From assembly GCA_905614375.1 (NCBI GenBank), contig CAJQSP010000006.1, forward strand, positions 4,992 through 68,991: 64,000 bases of DNA, in the 5' to 3' direction. Source of the stretch: an uncultured Dehalococcoidales bacterium (lineage in GTDB: Bacteria > Chloroflexota > Dehalococcoidia > UBA1151 > UBA1328). Positions 27,911-37,571 of this stretch are shown piece after piece; the stretch's first letter is position 1, and each line of letters begins with the position of its first letter. Under the pieces are notes generated by a model that saw nothing but the letters and a program-made list of their open reading frames with translations, was not told the DNA's origin and searched no databases. A program made the translations under genes and the position numbers.

Positions 27911-27917
27911 TCATCCA

Positions 27918-29384
27918 CTACTCATTATCAACATTATCTACGAGCAACGTCCGTGCCTTGATGTCCATTGTTGCTGCATTAGACACCCGAGAGGCGGTAG
28001 CCATCGCTACTGCAGCAAGCAATTCTTCTCGACGTTCAGGCGTCATCAGTTCGCTGTCACGGCTGCCAGTAGTTGTGGCTTTGGTGCCTGGCGCTGCCGC
28101 AGGTTGACGTTGTGACGGTGCTGGTCGGAAAACAGGGCCAGATTCAGCAGTTCCCGGAGCACTCACATCACGAACTGTATCGGTGACGAGATCAGGTCGA
28201 AACGGAGGTTGGGCTTCTCCCCAGTAGACAGTCTGGTGCGGGAATGGGATTTCGATACCTTCTGCGTCGAGACGAATTTTGATGCGCTTTCGCATCTCAC
28301 CCGTGATTTCCCACTGCTTCATCGGCTTGCAGTCTCCTAGCATTTTGAACGTTACCGCTGAATCGTCCAGTGAGTTCAGTCGAAGCACCTGAGGCGGGGT
28401 GATCAACATTAAGCCGAAGTAAGGATCGGCTGCAATATCGTCGCCGATTTCATTGAGGACTTGGATAACACGATCAACGTCTTCTTTATAGGCGACGCCA
28501 ACATCGAGGTTCACTCTCGACCAGTACTTGGTCTTGTTGGATGCAACGGTAATTTCTCCGTTTGGAATAACGTGCACTTCCCCGTCGAGATCACGCAGAA
28601 CCGTGCGCCTCAGGTTGATCGATTCGACCAACCCTGATATTCCAGCGATCGTCACCACGTCGCCGGTTCGATACTGGTTCTCAGCAATAATGAAAATCCC
28701 TGCGATCAAATCTCGCACCAAGTATTGGGCACCAAATCCAACCGCGATGCCTGCGATACCAAACCCTCCAAGTACAGGTCCGATCGGAACTGCAAGTTCG
28801 GTAAGAACCATGAACAGCGCAGAAACATAGATAAATGCGACAGCACCACCAACAAATACGCTGGACAGAGTTTCTGATCGTTTGAGAACTTCGTCATGAT
28901 CTGCCGTCGAAGCCTGCCCTAGCATTACCGATGACAACAATCGAGGGATAGCCCGCCGGGCAACTCTTGTCGCGACCCAGCTCATGAACAGAATCAGAAC
29001 AATTCGTAAGCCGTCGGTCGCTAACCAGTTTCCAGTCGATGATCCAGCGTTTTTTAGATATTCGATTGCCGGATCGATGTTATTGCCTAGAACGTGAAGG
29101 ATTCCGAGAATCGCCGCTACACCAAACACGACCGCTACGAAGACATTTGAGATCCATGAATCTGCGGCCTGCACTGCCATCCCAACATCGGCAGTCGCTT
29201 CGTGTTGATCTAGTCCACGAATGGCTTGTTTCAATCCGCGTCGTAAAACGATCCGAACAACAAACCAACCAACAATGGCTGCTAACGCAATTAAAAAGGC
29301 CCATAGACCGCCACCAGCAAGCCATGCCATGAAGGTGCCATCGGCTGGGTGACCTAGAAAAACATCGAGGAAGGAGTCATCCAT
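27918..29384 (-). CDS. MscS-family mechanosensitive ion channel
   Basis: 488 residues. Four hydrophobic helices (about residues 25-48, 80-100, 125-145 and 175-200) precede the pore helix with GIAVGFGAQYLVRDLIAGIF and IIAENQYRTGDVVTI, the MscS signature. A beta domain follows, with INLRRTVLRDLDGEVHVIPNG. The last 100 or so residues are low-complexity, Pro/Ala/Thr-rich and probably disordered in the cytosol. It releases osmolytes on sudden osmotic downshift. ATG at 29384. Confidence 0.92.
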   Translation of the reverse strand: MDDSFLDVFLGHPADGTFMAWLAGGGLWAFLIALAAIVGWFVVRIVLRRGLKQAIRGLDQHEATADVGMAVQAADSWISNVFVAVVFGVAAILGILHVLGNNIDPAIEYLKNAGSSTGNWLATDGLRIVLILFMSWVATRVARRAIPRLLSSVMLGQASTADHDEVLKRSETLSSVFVGGAVAFIYVSALFMVLTELAVPIGPVLGGFGIAGIAVGFGAQYLVRDLIAGIFIIAENQYRTGDVVTIAGISGLVESINLRRTVLRDLDGEVHVIPNGEITVASNKTKYWSRVNLDVGVAYKEDVDRVIQVLNEIGDDIAADPYFGLMLITPPQVLRLNSLDDSAVTFKMLGDCKPMKQWEITGEMRKRIKIRLDAEGIEIPFPHQTVYWGEAQPPFRPDLVTDTVRDVSAPGTAESGPVFRPAPSQRQPAAAPGTKATTTGSRDSELMTPERREELLAAVAMATASRVSNAATMDIKARTLLVDNVDNE

Positions 29385-29497
29385 AGTTTGGTTCGTCGAG
29401 TAGTACTTTGAGCGAAAAGCCGCGAAGGGTCACGCTTATTGTTGAATCAGTGGCTACAGAAGATACAGCTATCGGTCTGATTCAAACTGAACAGCGG

Positions 29498-30070
29498 CTA
29501 CTTCCCGCTACTTTCCCAGAGAGTTACGTATGGACCGCTCTTGCCAGATATCAGTCCGGCGAGGTCTTGTTGCGTGGTGTCTTTGATCGATTCACGTTCT
29601 TTTTCCATCAACGTGAAAACCTGATCATTGAGCTGTTTGAGGGAATACTGCGTCAGTCTGCTGCCAAATAAATCTTTGGTAGCCTCGTACAGTTGAGGTT
29701 TATCGAAAGCAAGCAATGACCCAGAGAAGAAAAGCACACCAACACTACCTCCTGGGTCATTTGATGCCTGGTCAATGTTGATACCGAGTTCGGCGATAAT
29801 GTGCTTCAAAGAATTTGCACGAACGACCGCTTCGACTTGTTGTGGGATACCCATCAGTTCAAGGAATCCGACGTCATGCCGGCGGATCATCTTAGAAAAG
29901 TCTTCTTCGATCTTTGTATAAAAGTCTTCACCCAAGATGTTTGAAATCGAGAGCTTAAGCACCGCAGGGCCACCTGGACGATCTTTTCGGGCGTCGATAG
30001 CCATGAACTCACGCAGGTGAGGAAATATGCACAGGGTTATATCGGCGCTTTTACGGTCTGAATCAAACAT
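29498..30070 (-). CDS. Hypothetical protein
   Basis: 190 residues, not recognised. No signal peptide or membrane helix; mixed alpha/beta composition with text such as PAVLKLSISNILGEDFY and VGVLFFSGSLLAF. The C-terminus is rich in charged helical residues. It starts 15 bases after the zinc-ribbon gene on the same strand, so they may share a transcript. A plus-strand frame at 29408-29671 overlaps it and looks less protein-like. No ribosome site is evident at 30070. Confidence 0.55.
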   Translation of the reverse strand: MFDSDRKSADITLCIFPHLREFMAIDARKDRPGGPAVLKLSISNILGEDFYTKIEEDFSKMIRRHDVGFLELMGIPQQVEAVVRANSLKHIIAELGINIDQASNDPGGSVGVLFFSGSLLAFDKPQLYEATKDLFGSRLTQYSLKQLNDQVFTLMEKERESIKDTTQQDLAGLISGKSGPYVTLWESSGK

Positions 30071-30085
30071 GATTCGATTCTAGCC

Positions 30086-30589
30086 TTAGTGGAAACCTAA
30101 TAGCTGTTTCACACGCTTGAAAATACCTAACTTCTCACCCCTACGAGCCTTATGCCAACTTTTCTCTGCAGAGGCCGCCCTACCAAGATTTGAGTTCCGC
30201 TGTTTCATGATATCTCGAATCTCGCGATCCTCGCTCTTATCAAGCCAGAATCCTGCATCGCTTGGGCATGCCTCGATTTCAAGATTGTAACCTCGGTATC
30301 GGAATCGCACCATCGCTTCGCCACAATGAGGACACCCGTGATCGACTTCATGCTTGCCGTACTGACGCTGACCTTTGACCATGTCATCGCTAGCAGCATT
30401 GTCTTCGAGTGATTCGATAGCAGCCGTTGTCAGCCAAACGCCGGCGCATGCCGGACATTGTGATGACTCTTCGCCCGAAGTTTTGGAATCTTCTAAGCTG
30501 GTCTTGTCTATAGGGCAGGTAAGTTGAGTCAAATTAAATGATCTTTCGAATGTATGAAGCGTTAGTTGATTGTACGAAGTTCGGAGCAA
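30086..30589 (-). CDS. TFIIB-type zinc-ribbon protein (zf-TFIIB)
   Basis: 167 residues with two zinc-ribbon units: LTCPIDKTSLEDS with CPACAGVWL, and CPHCGEAMVRF with EIEACPSDAGFWLD. The CxxC...C-x-x-x-GxWLD pattern is typical of the small zf-TFIIB family of unknown function. The C-terminal tail is basic. The first 20 residues look non-coding, and a TTG at 30532 (just before TQLTCPID) is a likely true start. Probably co-transcribed with the unknown gene downstream. Confidence 0.7.
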   Translation of the reverse strand: MLRTSYNQLTLHTFERSFNLTQLTCPIDKTSLEDSKTSGEESSQCPACAGVWLTTAAIESLEDNAASDDMVKGQRQYGKHEVDHGCPHCGEAMVRFRYRGYNLEIEACPSDAGFWLDKSEDREIRDIMKQRNSNLGRAASAEKSWHKARRGEKLGIFKRVKQLLGFH

Positions 30590-30639
30590 ATCTGTTCTAA
30601 TGAACTTGTCAAATCAAAAAAAATTCACCTAATCAGATA

Positions 30640-31143
30640 CTAGTCAGCCTCTAATTTTGCCTGAACGTCTGGTTCGTCCAACGAATATCGGAAGTCACAA
30701 TGTGAGGCTCCCTGCATTATCGTCTGCGTACGTTTCAACTTAACTTCTGAATTAAAGCCGTTGCAAAACTCGAAATCACGCGTGCAGGAAAAAATGTCTC
30801 CAAGATCAGCGAAACCAAGTGATTTGTACATTTCAGCGTATTTGCAGCGAGTCACATCGAACGAATATCGAGTCAGACTACTCTCGATGATGTCGACTTC
30901 TAGTGCTCCATGTCGACGCCATGCGTCTTTGTTGGATGCATAATCTTCCAGTCCGTTAGCGCCTATTCCCTCAGCAAATTGGGCACCCTGCTCCCGTGCT
31001 AATTTCGTTATTGCAGCACGAGCTATGTCGTTGGTTCGTTCGACACCGATTTCTTCTTGGAAAGCCCGAAGCATTGGACCTAATATCATGGCCTCGATCT
31101 GACGGCGGTCGATAACGTCCATTTGGTTTGGATCAAACACCAT
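30640..31143 (-). CDS. L-2-amino-thiazoline-4-carboxylic acid hydrolase-like protein
   Basis: 167 residues. The C-terminal half has RCKYAEMYKSLGFADLGD, FSCTRDFEFCNGFN and RTQTIMQGASHCDFRY, the cysteine/histidine pattern of the ATC hydrolase family (PF14196). Characterised members cleave 2-aminothiazoline-4-carboxylate on the way to cysteine, but most relatives are uncharacterised. It is 39 bases downstream of the thiolase gene on the same strand, which suggests a shared transcript and perhaps a different, thioester-related role (inference). Confidence 0.75.
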   Translation of the reverse strand: MVFDPNQMDVIDRRQIEAMILGPMLRAFQEEIGVERTNDIARAAITKLAREQGAQFAEGIGANGLEDYASNKDAWRRHGALEVDIIESSLTRYSFDVTRCKYAEMYKSLGFADLGDIFSCTRDFEFCNGFNSEVKLKRTQTIMQGASHCDFRYSLDEPDVQAKLEAD

Positions 31144-31182
31144 ATTGGATTCCTTAGGTTTGCTTAGTTGAATAGTTGACGA

Positions 31183-32379
31183 TTATTGAAGCGAAATGCT
31201 CATGGCGACAGCTCCACCGCCAGCGTGACAAATAACAGCGAGCCCTTCTTTACCCTGGGAAGACTGAAGACCGTGCATTATAGTCACGAGGATCCTGGCT
31301 CCACTGGCTCCTATCGGATGTCCCAATGCTATTGCTCCGCCGCGCAAGTTAACGCGATCCCAGTCCCATTTCAGTGCCTGTCCATTTGCAAGTACCTGTG
31401 CCGCAAACGCTTCATTGACTTCAATCAGGTCGAATTCGTCTAGAGACTGCCTGGTTTTCGTTAAAAGGTTTTGAACTGCTATACGAGGTGCGTCAAACAG
31501 CATGCCGGGTTCATTCGCTGCGTGTGCATATCCTGTAATTCGTGCGACTGGCCCGTTAGACGATTCTCCCGCCATTTGTGCGTTCGTCACCACCACAGCC
31601 GCAGCTCCATCGCTGATCGAAGAAGCGTTCCCAGGCGTAACGGTCAAACCGGGTGGGAAAACGGTTGGAAGTGCTGAAAGCCCATTCATGTTTGTGCCGG
31701 CGCGTGGTCCTTCATCTTTGTTGAAAATGACAACGCTGCCGCGGCTGCCCGTAATTTCAACAGGTGTGATTTCATCGTTAAACGAACCCTCTGTACTCGC
31801 CGTTGAGGCGAGTCGGTGGCTCCGCTCTGAGAATTCATCTTGCTGCTCTCGCGTAACGCCGTACTTTTCGCTGATCGCCTCAGCTGATCCGCCCATGTGA
31901 CGATTTTCGAACGGACACCAAAGCCCGTCGTGAATAATAGAGTCGATCAGGTTTGTGTCACCCAAACGCTGGCCCGTCCGGCTGTTGACGAGCAAGTGAG
32001 GAGCCGCACTCATGTTTTCCATGCCGCCAGCTACGACTGCTGAAGCCTCACCCAACTGAACAGACTGAGCCGCCAAAATCACAGCCTGCATACCTGAAGC
32101 ACAGGCTTTGTTGACCGTCAGCGCAGATACCGAATTCGGTATATCTGCGCTGATAGCAGCCTGACGGGCTGGAGTTTGACCTAAACCCGCGGAAAGCATA
32201 TTTCCCATTACGGTGTATTCAATGTCGCCGCCAGTTAATCCCGATCGATCGACTGCTGCTCGAATGGCTATTGCGCCGAGTTCGGTCGCGGGGGTGCTAG
32301 CAAGTCCGCCTTGGAATTTTCCGAGAGGGGTTCTCGTTGCACCTGTAATAAACACATCGCTTTTGAGCGCGTTGACCAT
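31183..32379 (-). CDS. Thiolase (acetyl-CoA acetyltransferase type)
   Basis: 398 residues. The acylated cysteine is Cys93 in VNKACASGMQAV. The active-site NEAFAAQ, the histidine in GHPIGASGAR and the second cysteine in VICHAGGGAV are all present (the usual C-x-GGG here reads CHAGGG). It condenses or cleaves acyl-CoA; either degradative beta-ketothiolase or acetoacetyl-CoA formation is possible. No other beta-oxidation gene is adjacent. ATG at 32379. Confidence 0.92.
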   Translation of the reverse strand: MVNALKSDVFITGATRTPLGKFQGGLASTPATELGAIAIRAAVDRSGLTGGDIEYTVMGNMLSAGLGQTPARQAAISADIPNSVSALTVNKACASGMQAVILAAQSVQLGEASAVVAGGMENMSAAPHLLVNSRTGQRLGDTNLIDSIIHDGLWCPFENRHMGGSAEAISEKYGVTREQQDEFSERSHRLASTASTEGSFNDEITPVEITGSRGSVVIFNKDEGPRAGTNMNGLSALPTVFPPGLTVTPGNASSISDGAAAVVVTNAQMAGESSNGPVARITGYAHAANEPGMLFDAPRIAVQNLLTKTRQSLDEFDLIEVNEAFAAQVLANGQALKWDWDRVNLRGGAIALGHPIGASGARILVTIMHGLQSSQGKEGLAVICHAGGGAVAMSISLQ

Positions 32380-32452
32380 GAAGAGTCTTCCTGTTGACTA
32401 AACCGAGTAGGTGATTCGCCGAGTATAGATCGACTGAGATACTTTTGCCGTC

Positions 32453-33598
32453 TTAGGCAGAAACGACTCGAACCGTTAGACCGTCCGCCGTGAGTGCGAT
32501 CTTTCCTTGCTTCAAGGCAAGTGCGTCATCGCCGTATATATCCCGTCGCCAGCCACTTAAAGCCCGTACATCGGGTTCTTCCTCAGTTGCGATACGATCG
32601 AGCTCTTTTCTGTTTGCAATCATCTGTCCAGCGACGCCGTTTTCGTCACTTCGCAATTTGAGCAATGCCTGTAAAAGAGCGACGAGTGTTTCATGCCCAC
32701 GCAATGGCGGACCGCCCTTTTCTGGATCAGGACAGTCGTCGTCAGGAATTTCCATCCCAATTTGGACAGCGTCAAGAATCGCTTTACCATCACGCCCATG
32801 AGCGAAACGCTCATTAACTCCCCTGACTCGTTCGAGATCGGTGGGGGTTTGAGGGGCGTTTAACGCTATCTCGGCGAGTGCTTCATCTCGACAGACCCAA
32901 CCCTTTGGAATATCACGGTTCTGTGCACTGACTTCTCGCCACTCAGTAATTTCTCTGAGTACTGCGAGTGCTCGGCGGGTTGGACGTCGAAGTCGAACCT
33001 TACGCCACAGATCTCGAGGATCGACATCGTACAAATCTTGGTCACGAAGATGCCCCATCTCTTCATGAGCCCATGACGTGCGATTCGAGTCTGAGAGTTC
33101 TTCGACTAGCTTGTCGTAGACGTCGATGAGATAAGTCACATCGCCGATCGCATAGTCGATCTGGTTGTCGGTAAGCGGACGACGTGCCCAGTCGGTCATC
33201 TGCGATCGTTTGTCGATCGTGTCGCCGACAATTCGCTGTACGAGCGTGGCGTAAGCCGGTTGATCTCCGTAGCCGCTGACCATTGCAGCGATCTGCGTAT
33301 CGAACACTGGTTCGACCATTGAACTACTGGCGTTGAACATGATCTGCATGTCCTGACTCGCGGAGTGAAACACTTTCAATACGGAAGTGTTCCGCATCAG
33401 CTCGTACATAGGTTCTAGATCGATCCCTTTAGCCAATGGATCGATAGCCACCGCTTCATCGCGTGTAGCTATCTGTATTAGGCAAAGAATTGGCCAGTAA
33501 GTTTTCTCACGGACAAACTCAGTATCGACGGTAACGAATTTAGATTTGGCGGCACGTGCGCAGAAATCTGCGACATCGGCGGAATTAGTAATAAGCAC
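32453..33598 (-). CDS. rnd: Ribonuclease D
   Basis: 381 residues. The DEDD exonuclease motifs are visible: VTVDTEFVRE, FHSASQDMQIMF and the third motif IDYAIGDVTYLIDVY. One or two HRDC-like helical domains follow (about residues 210-370). It trims the 3' ends of tRNA and other stable RNAs. The start is GTG at 33598, with no ATG nearby. The region upstream is a long gap without a clear gene. Confidence 0.93.
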   Translation of the reverse strand: MLITNSADVADFCARAAKSKFVTVDTEFVREKTYWPILCLIQIATRDEAVAIDPLAKGIDLEPMYELMRNTSVLKVFHSASQDMQIMFNASSSMVEPVFDTQIAAMVSGYGDQPAYATLVQRIVGDTIDKRSQMTDWARRPLTDNQIDYAIGDVTYLIDVYDKLVEELSDSNRTSWAHEEMGHLRDQDLYDVDPRDLWRKVRLRRPTRRALAVLREITEWREVSAQNRDIPKGWVCRDEALAEIALNAPQTPTDLERVRGVNERFAHGRDGKAILDAVQIGMEIPDDDCPDPEKGGPPLRGHETLVALLQALLKLRSDENGVAGQMIANRKELDRIATEEEPDVRALSGWRRDIYGDDALALKQGKIALTADGLTVRVVSA

Positions 33599-34169
33599 TT
33601 ATTGTGATGTGAGCGTTGTGCGACCCTATTTGAGAGTCGTTTACCGAATCGGGGTAACTACTGGTTGTACTCGATACCACGATTGACCGCAGACCCTGCG
33701 AGACTCACTCAGCATACATGCGAGTCCATTAGATGGACGTACGTACTGTAGTCAGAGTGGTTGAAGTTACACGATGTATCCGCTGGACTGAATGTGAAAA
33801 GTACACAGCGCTGGCCTGTGATATTTTCGAAACGGAGTAGAATTTCACAAGATCAAAAGGCTTAACAGCATGTTTGGCGACAAATATTGGAGTCGACTAA
33901 ATCTCCCTGTATCGATAGACAGTATTGAGTACGCCATCAAACTTGAGGATCGCTGGATCCTCTTCATTTCAAAACTTGGTTATTAATTAGAGTATGAACG
34001 ACGGGTATTTTTTCCTGACAATTTGTCAGGTAACCGGTCATCCGTGTTATTTACGGTGCATTTTATGCGTTCCGAATATCTGCTAGGCAACCACGATTGG
34101 TCTAGATCCATCTAAACTTGTGATGGATACAAATAGACATTTCTAAGACAGATACGAGAGAGATTCAAA
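33599..34169. other. 571-base region without a convincing gene
   Basis: No RNA gene could be recognised. A 38-codon plus-strand frame (33870-33986, starting MFGDKYWSRLNLP) has a coding look and a weak AAAGG ten bases upstream; it could be a tiny protein or a remnant. A GTCCAT/ATGGAC hairpin lies near 33725-33739. A strong short palindrome is listed separately at 34014-34030. Confidence 0.3.
34014..34030. repeat. Short perfect palindrome CCTGACAA-T-TTGTCAGG
   Basis: Eight-base arms around a single central T, preceded by a T run. T residues precede rather than follow the stem on the plus strand, and A residues follow on the minus strand, so it is not a standard terminator. It could be an operator or a structured 5' leader for the small gene at 34170. 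Confidence 0.45.
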
Positions 34170-34316
34170 GTGGACTCGAAAGGATATCGAGGTCGAAAAC
34201 ACCCGCCCTACTGTACCTGTTTCACCTGCGTCGCTGATCGTCTGACTCGAAATAGTGTATCCGGGCCTAAGGGATTACTTCTACGGATTCTGCGAATCTT
34301 CAGTATTAGTCGATAG
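34170..34316 (+). CDS. Small cysteine-rich peptide with HPPYCTCFTC motif
   Basis: 48 codons starting at GTG 34170 and ending at TAG 34314. Codons 8-22 read a basic GRK followed by HPPYCTCFTC and then VADR, with three cysteines in CxCxxC spacing. The rest is basic (LLLRILRIF). A GAGAGAG stretch about nine bases upstream could serve as ribosome site. The motif resembles short His-Pro-Pro-Tyr-Cys metal-binding tails I associate with Chloroflexota proteins, but I cannot confirm this. It faces the small membrane protein gene at 34320. Confidence 0.45.
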   Translation: MDSKGYRGRKHPPYCTCFTCVADRLTRNSVSGPKGLLLRILRIFSISR

Positions 34317-34319
34317 CTC

Positions 34320-34535
34320 TTAGAGCTTTTCGAACCCGAAGAATCTGCCTAGAACCCAACCGATGGCGAGTCCGATCAGGACTGAAAACGGGATACCGAA
34401 CAGAACGCTGACCATCGCTACATCTTTTGCGTTGGTTTCCGCATCATCGAACTGGACTAGTGAGATTACGAGAAACGCTATTCCCATAATAAATCCCAAT
34501 GCTGCACCCATCAGTGCCGATTTACTAAATCTCAA
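34320..34535 (-). CDS. Small two-helix membrane protein
   Basis: 71 residues with two hydrophobic helices (about residues 8-27 and 42-63) separated by a charged loop. Glycine-rich packing is seen in ALGFIMGIAFLV and IGLAIGWVLGRFFGF. Family not recognised. It starts at an ATG and stands alone between the C45-type gene and the unassigned region. Confidence 0.6.
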   Translation of the reverse strand: MRFSKSALMGAALGFIMGIAFLVISLVQFDDAETNAKDVAMVSVLFGIPFSVLIGLAIGWVLGRFFGFEKL

Positions 34536-34569
34536 CTCTGTCGATCCTCTTCACTAGTACGCTGATCCA

Positions 34570-35655
34570 TTATCCAGCGTTGTATGTTTCGTATTTGTTC
34601 TCGCACGGATTTCCGTTAGTTACGTGCATTCGATTATCACTAGGTTCAAGGATGATCGAAATAACGCTACGTTGCCAACCCGTGTTTGGCTCATCATTGG
34701 GATGCCGACATATCGACGTAGGGAAACCATCGTGGTCCGACAACAATAATTTAGCGTCGTCGATCGATACTTTTCCTTGATTCAGCCGAGCGTTTAGAAG
34801 TTCTTTACCGCGATCTCGTCGTTGGAATGACTGACCATAGATTTTGTCGGAGAAATCATCATTATTCGACACATACGATGGATGAACACAGTGATTCGTG
34901 TGGACCAATACACCATCTGAATCTGTCGTAATCGATTCGACAGATTCCGGCATAATCTCAAGATTCAGCGGGCCTTCATTCGTAATCATCGCAGCGTTGG
35001 CAGTGAGTGCTCTCGGAGCTGACTCCACCGCACTTATAGCTTCAGCAGTAGTCTTTGCTTCCAGGATCGCACGAACAAAAAAGTACCAAGGAAGCCCTTT
35101 TGGATCCGATGGTCCATTTAAAGCATTCATGCATATGCCGATCCCATACGAACTGAATCCCATATAAGCAACTAATCCTGGCTGCATCCATGATGTGAAG
35201 GCTGCCTTGCCGTGTCCCTTCCGAGTGATCACGGTCGACAGCGGAGCCATCGCTGGATCGTTGTCCCAGTTCTGACCTGCAAAGCCCTTGCCTGAACTAG
35301 AAGACTCCGCCGAAACCATGATCGACGTACAGCCCTCCGATTGGTAACCGAGCATGTTCCTTGCATTGAACACCATCAAGCGCTCGACAGATATACCTGA
35401 AGCGTTGGATGTACCTTCCATCTCTTTGAGAGAGTCAGGGAAGAACTCCGCAACACGGTCGAAACTACGCAGAGCTACTTGTTCAGCGCGTTCCCATGTA
35501 ACTTGTTGAATTGCACCTTTGTTGAAGCGCTCGAGCACAAGATCCGAAAGTTCAACGATCTGGCTTCGGAAGTGCTCGCCAATCTGTTGTCCCATTTCGA
35601 CCGGTGAGCCGCTAACGGTTAATTCAGGAAAACGTGCATTGGTTTGAGAATTCAT
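34570..35655 (-). CDS. C45 family peptidase / acyl-CoA:6-aminopenicillanic acid acyltransferase-like protein
   Basis: 361 residues, Ntn-hydrolase type. The N-terminal part has VEMGQQIGEHF and VFNARNMLGYQSEGCTSI, where Cys109 is the likely autocatalytic nucleophile. GQNWDND and YFFVRAILEAKTTAEAI follow, and SDHDGFPTSICRHP near residue 310 is typical of this family. Members cleave themselves and hydrolyse or transfer acyl groups on amides; the native substrate is unknown. It is monocistronic and divergent from the dehydratase gene at 35789. Confidence 0.85.
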   Translation of the reverse strand: MNSQTNARFPELTVSGSPVEMGQQIGEHFRSQIVELSDLVLERFNKGAIQQVTWERAEQVALRSFDRVAEFFPDSLKEMEGTSNASGISVERLMVFNARNMLGYQSEGCTSIMVSAESSSSGKGFAGQNWDNDPAMAPLSTVITRKGHGKAAFTSWMQPGLVAYMGFSSYGIGICMNALNGPSDPKGLPWYFFVRAILEAKTTAEAISAVESAPRALTANAAMITNEGPLNLEIMPESVESITTDSDGVLVHTNHCVHPSYVSNNDDFSDKIYGQSFQRRDRGKELLNARLNQGKVSIDDAKLLLSDHDGFPTSICRHPNDEPNTGWQRSVISIILEPSDNRMHVTNGNPCENKYETYNAG

Positions 35656-35788
35656 AAATAATTAACTAGAGCTATATGGCTTCCGATTCATACTTGGTGA
35701 CAACGAAAGCAATCAAAATAACACCGAGTTGTTTGCTAGACTCGCTGCCTCTTGAGATTTCATTAGCTAATTGTGAGGGTACGTATCG

Positions 35789-37555
35789 ATGGGAACAGAC
35801 CAAGCCAACGGCAAAATACTTCGTTCAGAGGAGTGGTTTGGAACCAGAGATCTTGAAGGCTTCCTGCATCGTGCCGGTCTAAAGAATCAAGGATGGTCTG
35901 AGAAATCATTCGCTGGACGCCCAGTGATCGGCATTGCCAACTCTTGGTCGGAAGCCACGCACTGCAATGCTCACCTACGTGATCTTGCTGAACACGTAAA
36001 ACGTGGAGTTCTCGCCGCTGGTGGATTCCCGATCGAATTCCCAACTATTTCACTTGGCGAGTTCTTCCTTTCACCGACATCTATGTTTTGTAGGAATCTT
36101 ATGTCGATGGACACCGAAGAGATGATCCGCGGCCTCCCTATTGATGGTGTTGTTCTGCTTTCGGGTTGTGACAAAACCACGCCTGCAATGCTGATGGGCG
36201 CTGCTTCAGCCGACCTGCCTGCAATCGTTCTTACCGGTGGACCTCAATTGAAGGGCAACTGGAAGGGCGAAGAACTTGGGTCTTGTACCGACTGTCGTCG
36301 TTACTGGGCTGAGCTACGCGCTGGAACAATAACTCAAGCCGAATACGATTCGATGGAATCGGCAATTTATCGTTCACCAGGCCACTGCATGGTCATGGGC
36401 ACAGCTTCGACTATGGGTGCGATTGTTGAAACTCTCGGCATGTGCTTACCCGGGGGTGCTGTCGTTCCCGGTGCCGACTCCCGCCGAAAAGTTCTCGCCG
36501 AAGAATCCGGTCGAGCAGCAGTGGATCTTGTAAAGAAGGGCATTCGACCTTCCGACATCATGTCTCAAGATGCATTCGACAATGCAATTCGCATGCTTTT
36601 AGCAGCTGGTGGTTCGACAAATGCGATTATCCACCTAACTGCTATAGCCGGTCGTGCAGGCATAAAGCTTCCACTTGAACGGTTCAATGAGCTGTCCGAA
36701 ACAACTCCGGTAATAGTCAATCTCAAGCCGGGCGGAAAGTATCTGATGGAAGACCTGTTCTATGCCGGCGGCGTAGAAGCGGTTCTCAAGAAGATGTCGA
36801 GTTTGCTGACGCTAGATTGCCTCACGGTCACTGGTGATACGCTCGGCGAGAACATTGCCGACGCTGAATGTCATAACGATGACGTCGTGCTATCTCTTGA
36901 AACCCCGCTTGCCAAAGAAGGTGGCTTGTCAGTCCTGAAAGGTTCGCTTGCTCCGGATGGCGCAGTGATCAAACACATCGCAGCTTCTCCTGAATTGTTG
37001 CAGCACACAGGTCGCGCTGTCGTATTTGAGAATCCACTCGATCTCAAGAACCGAATCGACGACCCTGATCTTGATGTAACTAAGGACGACATTCTCGTCA
37101 TGAAGGGAGCAGGTCCTGTTGGTGGCCCAGGAATGCCAGAGGCTGGATTTCTACCACTGCCGAAGAAGCTTCTCGCTCAAGGCGTGCGCGATATGGTCCG
37201 AATATCCGATGCACGTATGAGCGGTACGGCGTTTGGAACGATCGTGCTTCACGTGTCACCAGAGTCCCACATTGGAGGCCCGCTAGCCCTCGTGCAATCG
37301 GGAGACATGATCACGTTAGATGTTGAAGCGAAGAAGCTTGATCTAAATGTTAACGAAGTTGAGCTTGCACGACGCCGAGCAGTATTACCGGAGCCTGTAG
37401 CAGATGGCGGGTTCACTCGTGGTTACGGAAAGATGTACTCACAGCACATTACCCAAGCTCAGGATGGCTGCGACTTCGACTTCTTGGTCGGCAAAACACC
37501 TGTTGAGACCCACGTCGAATCAGCAACTCACAACGCTGGATTCCACACTGGCTGA
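35789..37555 (+). CDS. IlvD/EDD-family dehydratase (sugar-acid or dihydroxyacid dehydratase)
   Basis: 588 residues. Three cluster-binding cysteines are visible: Cys59 in ATHCNAHLRD, Cys127 in LLSGCDKTTPAM and Cys200 in PGHCMVMGTAST. The text NSWSEATHCNAHLR and AGGFPIEFPTISLGE is closer to arabonate/xylonate dehydratases than to IlvD of valine synthesis. SDARMSGTAFGTIVLH marks the C-terminal domain. It dehydrates an aldonic or dihydroxy acid to the 2-keto acid. The neighbourhood of hydroxyacid dehydrogenases supports a sugar-acid role (inference). ATG at 35789 with GAGGG upstream. Confidence 0.9.
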   Translation: MGTDQANGKILRSEEWFGTRDLEGFLHRAGLKNQGWSEKSFAGRPVIGIANSWSEATHCNAHLRDLAEHVKRGVLAAGGFPIEFPTISLGEFFLSPTSMFCRNLMSMDTEEMIRGLPIDGVVLLSGCDKTTPAMLMGAASADLPAIVLTGGPQLKGNWKGEELGSCTDCRRYWAELRAGTITQAEYDSMESAIYRSPGHCMVMGTASTMGAIVETLGMCLPGGAVVPGADSRRKVLAEESGRAAVDLVKKGIRPSDIMSQDAFDNAIRMLLAAGGSTNAIIHLTAIAGRAGIKLPLERFNELSETTPVIVNLKPGGKYLMEDLFYAGGVEAVLKKMSSLLTLDCLTVTGDTLGENIADAECHNDDVVLSLETPLAKEGGLSVLKGSLAPDGAVIKHIAASPELLQHTGRAVVFENPLDLKNRIDDPDLDVTKDDILVMKGAGPVGGPGMPEAGFLPLPKKLLAQGVRDMVRISDARMSGTAFGTIVLHVSPESHIGGPLALVQSGDMITLDVEAKKLDLNVNEVELARRRAVLPEPVADGGFTRGYGKMYSQHITQAQDGCDFDFLVGKTPVETHVESATHNAGFHTG

Positions 37556-37571
37556 TCGCGCGACTAAATAG

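Noticed and set aside
29408..29671. 87-codon plus-strand frame between mscS and the unknown gene
   Set aside because: Mostly antisense to a longer frame with better protein-like composition.
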